In this document: positions 1 to 7,601 of the stretch, in pieces
Layout: each line of letters begins with the position of its first letter
Position numbering within the stretch: position 1 is the first letter of the stretch
NCBI GenBank assembly: GCA_044227925.1
Contig: JBGAVW010000003.1
Coordinates: 1-64,000 of the forward strand
Length of the DNA stretch: 64,000 bases
Source: JADJLQ01 sp044227925
GTDB taxonomy: Bacteria > Bacteroidota > Bacteroidia > Chitinophagales > Saprospiraceae
Direction: 5' to 3'
Made by a program: the position numbers and the translations under genes
The notes under the pieces: generated by a model
The model's input: the letters and a program-made list of their open reading frames with translations, nothing else
Told to the model about the DNA's origin: nothing
Database searches by the model: none

Positions 1-1715
1 AATTCAACTATTCCGAAACTATCCGCTAAGATTACTGCATCTTTTGTTTCGGTATATCGTATGACATTAGTCGCCACATCCTTGACTGTGAGGGAAACAG
101 GATAAGATTGATCGACCGGCAAATAGTTTCTGATCACAGCTGAGATTGGATAGCTCGTATAAGAAGGTGCAAATTTCCCCAACGCATAAACGGATAAAAT
201 TTCCACACTATCTCGCAGAGAAGATGCACAAAGCCTGGTCTCTGGTCGAAATGGTATAGCATTTAAGATAGTATCCAATCCCGCAGCACTGCTATCTCCA
301 GGGGTCACAAAAGACATCAGGTAAACAATAGAATCCTGCCCCATAGAACCTTTGAGCACCGTATTTGCTTTTGTGCTTAGAGTCGAATTAAAAGTCGAAA
401 GTACACCTAGGGAATCCTTATATTCCCATGCCACATAAATTCCGCCTCCTGTGTAAACAAAAGTATCTATCGTAGTTCCTTTAAATGGTACCAGGTAAGG
501 GCCCAACTGGTCCGGGATGCAAATACTGTCATCATGAACAAGTTGCATAGAATCAAGCTCAAGATGAATCGCATTTTCCCAGTTTATAAAATTTTTCGCC
601 CGATATCTAAGCTCATACGAAGTAGCTCCAGGCACAGCATCCCAAACAAATTTAGCAGTAGATAACGAAATACTATCTACTGAAAAATAACCCGGAGTAT
701 AACAAATCGTTGTTCCTAAAGTGATAAAATCAGGACCGTTTACAAATGAACCCACGCTATCCACTCCGCAATGTGATCTTACTCGCCATTGATAGGTGGT
801 ACCTGAATCTATATTGATATTAATGATGATGGAATCTGCACTGCCGGCAGTAGTCAGCCAGTTAACACTACCTTTTTGTCTCCATTGGACTGTATAATAA
901 TCTGATTCTGCTGCTGCTGTCCATCTTAATCTGGCTGATGAATCTGTAGTAAATGCCACCGTCAAGCCGGTAGGCTCATTACAATCATCTTGATTGAGTG
1001 TATAAAAATTGAGGTAAGTAAAGTCTGAAGACTCGCCTGTACATCGGGTACGTACTCGCCAAAAATATTGTTTATTGGCCTGTAATCCGCTTAACATAAA
1101 AGAGGTCGTCATAGAACTATCTTTTATCCAATTTATTGAATCTGACCTTCTGTGTTCTATTTCATATTTTACAACACCCATGATCGGTGCTACCCAATTT
1201 AACAACGCACCGGTAGAGGTGATGGAACTAGTTTTAAGACTGGTTGGAGGCTGGCATGAGTTGGAATTAAAAGATGTAAAATTTTGTAATTGCGAATAAG
1301 GAGAACAATTGGTTTTTACCTGCCATTCATAATCACCCGGAAAAATACCATTCGAATAAAATGAATTGGTAGTTAACCCAGACTGAACGATCCAGGTGGT
1401 ATCGTATCTGCTGGTAGTATCACTGGTATTTTGCAGATACACTTTGAATTTTCCTTTTGTAGTATCGCTTTGTGCTTCTCCGATAGTAAATCCTATACAA
1501 TTTATTGTATCATTTACCATCAGTCCCTTGCCCATAAGTTCTTTTGGAGTCATCAGATAAAATCCTCTTTGATACCTGAATGCACCCTGAGGTGCTGAAG
1601 TCTGGGTACTGCCACCATCGCCCGGTAGCACTACCGTAGGGGTTTGCGAAAATAGATTAGAGCACCAGAAAGTTAACATACATGGTAGAAAGAAAGCAAT
1701 GCGTTTAATTCCCAT
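1..1715 (-). CDS. Secreted fibronectin type III repeat protein, 3' end outside window
   Basis: Read on the minus strand from ATG at 1715 (MGIKRIAFFLPCML...), the frame stays open to the window edge, giving at least 571 residues with the C-terminus missing. The N-terminus is a Sec signal peptide ending near NLFSQ. Three fibronectin-III-like modules follow, with recurring phrases such as YEWQVKTNC, YFWRVRTRC and YQWRVRSHC at about 90-residue spacing. After them comes a beta-rich segment resembling the CARDB-like region common in T9SS cargo. An in-frame ATG at 1793 would add 26 residues; I prefer 1715 because it starts directly before the signal peptide. It is last in the minus-strand exoprotein block. 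Probably a cell-surface adhesin; a T9SS sorting domain would lie outside the window and cannot be checked. Confidence 0.8.
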   Translation of the reverse strand, partial: MGIKRIAFFLPCMLTFWCSNLFSQTPTVVLPGDGGSTQTSAPQGAFRYQRGFYLMTPKELMGKGLMVNDTINCIGFTIGEAQSDTTKGKFKVYLQNTSDTTSRYDTTWIVQSGLTTNSFYSNGIFPGDYEWQVKTNCSPYSQLQNFTSFNSNSCQPPTSLKTSSITSTGALLNWVAPIMGVVKYEIEHRRSDSINWIKDSSMTTSFMLSGLQANKQYFWRVRTRCTGESSDFTYLNFYTLNQDDCNEPTGLTVAFTTDSSARLRWTAAAESDYYTVQWRQKGSVNWLTTAGSADSIIININIDSGTTYQWRVRSHCGVDSVGSFVNGPDFITLGTTICYTPGYFSVDSISLSTAKFVWDAVPGATSYELRYRAKNFINWENAIHLELDSMQLVHDDSICIPDQLGPYLVPFKGTTIDTFVYTGGGIYVAWEYKDSLGVLSTFNSTLSTKANTVLKGSMGQDSIVYLMSFVTPGDSSAAGLDTILNAIPFRPETRLCASSLRDSVEILSVYALGKFAPSYTSYPISAVIRNYLPVDQSYPVSLTVKDVATNVIRYTETKDAVILADSFGIVE

Positions 1716-1884
1716 ATGCTTATCCAAGCCAAAGTAATTTAATATAAAATCGATGCTGAATAATTTATTGGTAAGAATTTTATTTTTTATCATAATGGCT
1801 TTGGGTCAATAAATGAGTCATTTGGATTAGCACAGTATCGTTAAGAATTAAATGAGTGTTGAAATAAATCATAATCAGATCTTC

Positions 1885-4725
1885 TTAATTTTTATTGGGT
1901 AATGTTCCATTTTCTTTATTGTATTTATCAATTTCTGAGTTGACTCTGTTCTGCAATTCGAGTACCAGGGAATTTTTAAAACCTGGTTCTGTTCTGATTC
2001 GTTTCCAAAACTCATGGGTCTCCACATTTACACCGCTCTCTATTACTTTTTTCTCGGCATTAGACAATAAAGAGGAAATTTGATCTTGCGATATTTTAAA
2101 CTGGCTCAAATCAACTCTATTTGCGGTGGATGGATTTTTTTCAGCACCCTTTTTATTTGTATCAAACAAGCTTTGCCTGTTTTCCATAGCGCTGTTTTGA
2201 GTGGATGTGATTTGTAATTTATCTTTAAACCCAGGTACCAAACCTGAAAGTATCTCATTTCTTTTTTCATAATTGGACTTTAATTCCAGAATTCTTTTTT
2301 TCTGCTCAATGACAACCTTATTGACCTCATTGCCATTAAGGCCTATAGCCACATTCACGGGGCTATACCGTTTGTCGTCTGATGCTGACCACGCTACACC
2401 TACAATGGATTGATAATCTTCAACCATCATTTTATCCGGAGAGATGGCTTTCCCTAAGCCATCATCTTTTCCGGAAGGAACTATGAAATCACCCACATTC
2501 ACTTTCCCCATTACATGTACCGGAACCTGACCCAAAAAAGCTACTTTTTCATAAGGCATCTCTTTGTTCGATGGCATATTCCCCAACACAGCCGGTTGAG
2601 TAGATATTACCATTAATTTATTCGCTCCATCAAGGTTTTTTGAGATGGCACCATTTTTTAATCCTACTATTTGGGCAGGAAAAAATGTTTCATTGACATC
2701 AGATTTAGGCAACCATTCCGCATAATCTCCTGCTCCTGATTCATAAGTAACACCAACGTGAGCTTTAGTATAGTCTTTAAAATCCTGATATCGGTCTGCT
2801 GCTACTATTACTGCAGCTGTGTTAGCAACAATCAGTACTGCCCCTGCTACTACATCAAGTCCGGCTTTGATAATAAGTGAAGGAATAGGGGCACAAACCA
2901 TAATCCCAAAACCTGCGCAAAAAGTGGCTGATGTGATTGCAGCTGTCAATTCTATACCGGCTACTACAGTTTTAATAATAGCCAACGCGTCCCCAATTCC
3001 TGTTGCAAGAATGCCTATAAACAACTTTGAGTCCTGTCTTTTCCAGGTTTCATTTAATTGATACTGGTTTTCATTTTCCCCTTCGATTCGACCCACGACT
3101 TGCGGTATTCCATTGCCTCTAAATTCCATAAAATTATTCTCCCATCCCGGAACTCCATTATTTACCTGTATACTTATACCATTTCTATTGGTTTTATTTC
3201 TGAAGTTAGCAATGTAGGGCTGTGCGTTTATCACGGTAAGAGAATCATTAATTTCGGTGATTCCTTTTACACGCAAGGTATTGCCAATTGAAGCACTACC
3301 CCCTGTATTTAAGTTTAATTTTACTCCTACCCCACCTAACACTTTTAGAGCACCTGTGGTAGAGTCAATTGATTCGGTAAGGTCTTTCACGGTGGTCATA
3401 CTATCTATCATTACAAAACCACCTACATTAAGATTTTTTCCAATACCTACCCCGCCTGATACTTTCAAAACACCCGATTTAGGATCATTCGACTGCGTAG
3501 TGCCTGAAATGAGTACGTTTCTTTCAAATCCAACCGGGCCGCCAAATTTGGCAATTCCACCTATATAAAGGTTTTCTTTAACAAAGGTGCCACCATTCAC
3601 TTGCAAAGATCCAGATGGAGAGATGCCGGAAGTATCTGTAGAAAAGCTGGAAACAATTTTTACTTTATCTTTAAATACAGCACATGAATCTACTGTCAAG
3701 GTGCCAGACAACATGGTTTGCGATTGTTTTAATACATTCAATGAATCCAGTAAGTTGGAGGTAGAATCTACCTGCAAGCTTCCTGTAAGTTTGACCGGAT
3801 TTTTTCCTGTAACCGTCAATGAATCATTAAGGTCTGTAGGCCCGTGTACATTCATAGCCGAGTTAAGATCCGTTGGACCGTTTACGGTTAACAAACCAGA
3901 AAGTAAGCTTGGACTTTGCTGTGTTACAGTGAAAGGGCCATAATTGATGGTAGATCCAGAGCTTGCATTTAGCAATACATTTTTTTTAACGGTAAGGGTA
4001 TCCCCTATCGTGGCACTTGATACTACATAAAGGTTTTGTCCTACTTTCAGATCTCTTCCAACTTCGAAATTGAGCTTTGTAAAAATATCGCCCCCTTTTA
4101 GTATTCGCAATCTTTCTACATTGTCCGTAATCATAATCAAATCCACTTTATCAGTAGTACCCAGTGAATTTGTATGATATAAATTTCCACTCGCATCAGT
4201 CATTGCATTTCCAAAGACCGACCAAAAATTGGATATCACGCCAGGACCTTCCAATACTGCGTTGATCACTTGTTTATTCACTGTATTGCTTAGTTTATCT
4301 GCTGTGCCCGCATGAAAACTATAGGGTACCGCCAATAATTTACTGCTGCTCACCGTGCTGAATTTTTGGTTTGATTTGTCCCTCATAGCTACTTCCAACC
4401 AGATATTTTCAGTATTCCAAGGAATCATACCATACTCACCTTGCGATTTTACCCCTTCTCCAATTATTAAATTAAAGTAACCTAAATCATTTGTTGTCGA
4501 TTCATGCAACTCACTGTAGTGATTAGTTCGGTTATTACCTTGTTGGCTAAAAAGGTATATTTTTAGATTTATTTTCTGATTGGGGAATATATCTCCTCTG
4601 TGATTACGTGCGACGGCCTGATAATTCATACCTTTTGGAATCACCTGGGCATATCCGGTCACAAAGAAAATGACCTGCAAACATGTTATAAAAATCAGTT
4701 TAGAAGTATGCTGTAAAAATTTCAT
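1885..4725 (-). CDS. Exported phage-tail-fibre-like protein, paralogue A (946 aa)
   Basis: Function unknown; probably a trimeric extracellular fibre. Order: Sec signal peptide (1-26, ending TGYAQ); GMNYQAVA beta domain (about 32-145) ending LLAVPYSFHAGTADKLS; LGTTDKVDLIMITDNVERLRI module (about 185-210), a motif of Bacteroidota fibre proteins; short beta repeats with LTV..PTDLN phrases (about 260-355); two TGALxVxGGVGIGxNLxVGG-type repeats (about 415-490); a VGRIEGENEN module near 545; a hydrophobic Ala/Gly-rich stretch (about 572-638) with FCAGFGIMVC; GVTYESGAGDYAEWLPK near 660, beginning a domain resembling the phage G2 intramolecular chaperone; and a helical tail. ATG start at 4725, 39 bp after paralogue B. 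No T9SS sorting domain is visible. Role in adhesion, predation or sheath formation is inference. Confidence 0.85.
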   Translation of the reverse strand: MKFLQHTSKLIFITCLQVIFFVTGYAQVIPKGMNYQAVARNHRGDIFPNQKINLKIYLFSQQGNNRTNHYSELHESTTNDLGYFNLIIGEGVKSQGEYGMIPWNTENIWLEVAMRDKSNQKFSTVSSSKLLAVPYSFHAGTADKLSNTVNKQVINAVLEGPGVISNFWSVFGNAMTDASGNLYHTNSLGTTDKVDLIMITDNVERLRILKGGDIFTKLNFEVGRDLKVGQNLYVVSSATIGDTLTVKKNVLLNASSGSTINYGPFTVTQQSPSLLSGLLTVNGPTDLNSAMNVHGPTDLNDSLTVTGKNPVKLTGSLQVDSTSNLLDSLNVLKQSQTMLSGTLTVDSCAVFKDKVKIVSSFSTDTSGISPSGSLQVNGGTFVKENLYIGGIAKFGGPVGFERNVLISGTTQSNDPKSGVLKVSGGVGIGKNLNVGGFVMIDSMTTVKDLTESIDSTTGALKVLGGVGVKLNLNTGGSASIGNTLRVKGITEINDSLTVINAQPYIANFRNKTNRNGISIQVNNGVPGWENNFMEFRGNGIPQVVGRIEGENENQYQLNETWKRQDSKLFIGILATGIGDALAIIKTVVAGIELTAAITSATFCAGFGIMVCAPIPSLIIKAGLDVVAGAVLIVANTAAVIVAADRYQDFKDYTKAHVGVTYESGAGDYAEWLPKSDVNETFFPAQIVGLKNGAISKNLDGANKLMVISTQPAVLGNMPSNKEMPYEKVAFLGQVPVHVMGKVNVGDFIVPSGKDDGLGKAISPDKMMVEDYQSIVGVAWSASDDKRYSPVNVAIGLNGNEVNKVVIEQKKRILELKSNYEKRNEILSGLVPGFKDKLQITSTQNSAMENRQSLFDTNKKGAEKNPSTANRVDLSQFKISQDQISSLLSNAEKKVIESGVNVETHEFWKRIRTEPGFKNSLVLELQNRVNSEIDKYNKENGTLPNKN

Positions 4726-4764
4726 GTACGTTATTATTAATCATAAAATGTTTGTAATAGATAT

Positions 4765-7554
4765 TTAATTTTTGGGTCTCCATTTTTCAATTTGGTTATC
4801 CACTTCATTTTTATACACTTGCTGAATGTTTTTTATGAATTCTTCTTTGTATGCTTTATCTTGACGCATCCGATCCCAGAATGGGTTTCCATCTAATTTT
4901 GCACCTGTCTTTTTAATGGAATTTTCTGCATTAGAGATCAATTCAAGCACTGTCTCCCTTGAAATTGATCGGAAATCAAATTGGTTAGTTTTAATAATTG
5001 GATTGCTATTATTGCCGGCGGTTGACACCGATAACGACGAGTTGTAAGCGGCCCTGGAATTTGGTTTTGTATTTTTTTCCGGAATCAAACCCTGAAGTGC
5101 GCTATACGTTTCATCAAATTGTTTTCGCAATTCCACCAACATCTTCTCATTTTCGCTGACCATCGTTTGAATGTCATTGTCATTTAATCCCACAGCGACA
5201 TTTACAAGTTTAGCTTCCTCCATCGATGAGCTACTCCAAGATACTCCCACGATTTGAGTATACTGATCCATCTCCATATTGGATGGGGATATGGCTATTC
5301 CTACTCCATCATTCTTACCGGAAGGAATAATATAATCCCCTTCGTTTACCAAACCTGTTACCTGAACCGGAACCTGACCCAGAAATGCAACTTTTACAAA
5401 TTCCTTTTCATTGATTTTATCCTGCATATTTCCTAACACAATTGGGTTGGTACTAATAACAAATAGTTTTGTACATCCTTCCAGCTTTTTGGTAATTCGA
5501 CCTTGGTTCATTCCAACTATCTGACCAGGCAAAAAATCTTCCTCCTGCTCTGCTTTGGGTAACCACTCTGCATAATCTGCTGAACCTGATTCATAGGTCA
5601 CACCTATTCTGGCATCTTTATAAGTAATATATTCTGTTCTGCGATCTTTAGCAGCTACAAGTCCCACCACATTACTAGCTAACGTGATAGAGGCACTGGC
5701 CAATTCCAGAGCTGCCTGCACAATAAATGAAATTACAGGTGCTGCCACACATGCTCCCAAACCGACACAGGTAGTAAATGAGGCAGCGGCAGCTACCACA
5801 TAGGCAATGGCAGAAACCTCACGAATTACAGAGGCGGTTACCAGCAACTCGCCATACAATACATTAAAATCCCGAATTGCCAACTCGTTTACATATGCCG
5901 GGTTGTTTTTATATTCACTTGCGTTTTCACCTTCAATGCGACCTACCACACCTCCTCCGCTATTTCTGAATTCAACAAAATGGTTTGACCACCCTGGAGT
6001 AGGGTTCTGAATCTGTATGCTCAGACCATGGTTGTTTGATGTATTAATAAAGTGAGCGATGTAATTACCTTTGGAATTTACATTTATTATACTATCTAAG
6101 GTAGTGGCACCCGTCACCGTCAAGGATCTGCCAAAACCAACATCACCACCGACATGGAGGTTTTTTCTGATTCCGACCCCACCCAATACTTTCAGTGCTC
6201 CAGTAGTAGAATCCAGTGATTCTGCCATACTTTTTATGGTAGTCATCTTACCAAACATCGAGGCGCCTCCAACATTTAGATTAAGGCCTATACCTACACC
6301 GCCTGCGACCACCAAGGCCCCTGTAGAAGTAGAAGTAGATTCTGTTATATCCTTTATCCTAACCGGGCCGCCAAACACAACCGGGCCACCAAATTTAGCT
6401 ACCCCACCTATGACCAAATTCCCTTTAATGTAAGCACCACCTCCTACTTGCAAAGATCCTGATGGTTGTGTGCCTGCTGTATCTGTTGAAAATTGTGAAA
6501 CAATTTTTACTTTATCATTGAATGTGGCACAAGAGTCTACTTTCAATTTTCCGGACAAATTAGCAGGGCTCATGTTTAACACGTTCAACGAATCATTCAA
6601 GTTGGTAACGGAATCCACTTGTAACGTGCCCGTGAATAAAGTTGGACTCTGATTATTTACAAATAATCTCGAGTTTAAATCTGAGGGACCGTCAACATTA
6701 AGAGAAGAATCCAAATCAGTAGCTTTGTCTACCGTAAGGCTTCCTGTAAGTAAAGTTGGATTTTGATTTGCGACAGTAAAAGGGCCAAGGTTAGTGGTCG
6801 AGCCGCCAGAGGTATTAAAAAACACATTTTTAAACGCTATCAGGGAATCTTCCAAATACGAACTCAGTACAACGTATAGATTCTGATTTACGTTCAGGTT
6901 TTTACCAATATTAAAATTTAGTTTGGTGATGATATCCCCTGTTGCTAACATTCTTAATCGTTCTATATTATCAGTAATCATAATAAGGTCCACCCGGTCT
7001 GTGGTTCCAAGAGAGTTTACTCTAAATGGATTACCTGCATTGTCGGTTTTTGCGTTTCCAAATACCGACCAGGTAGTAGAAACGATTCCCGGCTCAGCAG
7101 GTGAAAAGCCACTGTTAGATGAAGATGAATTGTTGGATAATTTAGTTGCAGTTTCAGTGTGCATTGCGTAAGGCACAGCCATTAACTTCCCTTGGCTTAC
7201 AGAGGTAAAACCAGATTGTCCTTTTTCTTTGTACTTAATCTCCAGCCATATGTTTTCAGAATTCCAGGGGATCATATTGAAATTGCCTTGCTCTTTTTTG
7301 CCTTCACCTATGATTACATTAAATAATCCAGAAGCAGATGTATTTACCTCATGAGTCTCACTGAAATAAGAAAACATAGTGGTATCCTGCATGGTAAATA
7401 AATTAACCATAAGGCTTATTGGTTGTTCTGAAATTAATTTACCGTCTTTGTTCAAAGCCACTGCCTGGTAATTCATCCCTTTTGGCTGAGCTTGTGCCAT
7501 ACTATTGACCACCAGGAAGATTTGAACACAGACTAAAAAATATATTTTTTTCAT
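4765..7554 (-). CDS. Exported phage-tail-fibre-like protein, paralogue B (929 aa)
   Basis: Second of three tandem paralogues with the same architecture: signal peptide (MKKIYFLVCVQIFLVVNSMAQ), GMNYQAVALNKDG domain (about 25-140), LGTTDRVDLIMITDNIERLR module, beta repeats, two TGALVVAGGVGIGLNLNVGG-like repeats, VGRIEGENASEYKN near residue 538, hydrophobic hairpin with TCVGLGAC, YAEWLPK near 658, the G2-like domain (VISTNPIVLGN, VAFLGQVPVQV, GDYIIPSG), a short coiled-coil-like segment and a terminal helical domain ending IEKWRPKN. The tail matches paralogue C more closely than A. It lies 47 bp downstream of C. No T9SS sorting domain is visible. The G2 assignment is from motif resemblance and needs a profile search. 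Confidence 0.85.
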   Translation of the reverse strand: MKKIYFLVCVQIFLVVNSMAQAQPKGMNYQAVALNKDGKLISEQPISLMVNLFTMQDTTMFSYFSETHEVNTSASGLFNVIIGEGKKEQGNFNMIPWNSENIWLEIKYKEKGQSGFTSVSQGKLMAVPYAMHTETATKLSNNSSSSNSGFSPAEPGIVSTTWSVFGNAKTDNAGNPFRVNSLGTTDRVDLIMITDNIERLRMLATGDIITKLNFNIGKNLNVNQNLYVVLSSYLEDSLIAFKNVFFNTSGGSTTNLGPFTVANQNPTLLTGSLTVDKATDLDSSLNVDGPSDLNSRLFVNNQSPTLFTGTLQVDSVTNLNDSLNVLNMSPANLSGKLKVDSCATFNDKVKIVSQFSTDTAGTQPSGSLQVGGGAYIKGNLVIGGVAKFGGPVVFGGPVRIKDITESTSTSTGALVVAGGVGIGLNLNVGGASMFGKMTTIKSMAESLDSTTGALKVLGGVGIRKNLHVGGDVGFGRSLTVTGATTLDSIINVNSKGNYIAHFINTSNNHGLSIQIQNPTPGWSNHFVEFRNSGGGVVGRIEGENASEYKNNPAYVNELAIRDFNVLYGELLVTASVIREVSAIAYVVAAAASFTTCVGLGACVAAPVISFIVQAALELASASITLASNVVGLVAAKDRRTEYITYKDARIGVTYESGSADYAEWLPKAEQEEDFLPGQIVGMNQGRITKKLEGCTKLFVISTNPIVLGNMQDKINEKEFVKVAFLGQVPVQVTGLVNEGDYIIPSGKNDGVGIAISPSNMEMDQYTQIVGVSWSSSSMEEAKLVNVAVGLNDNDIQTMVSENEKMLVELRKQFDETYSALQGLIPEKNTKPNSRAAYNSSLSVSTAGNNSNPIIKTNQFDFRSISRETVLELISNAENSIKKTGAKLDGNPFWDRMRQDKAYKEEFIKNIQQVYKNEVDNQIEKWRPKN

Positions 7555-7601
7555 TGTACTATCACTTTTATTGAATCATTGAATCAGAAGCACACAAAAA
7601 A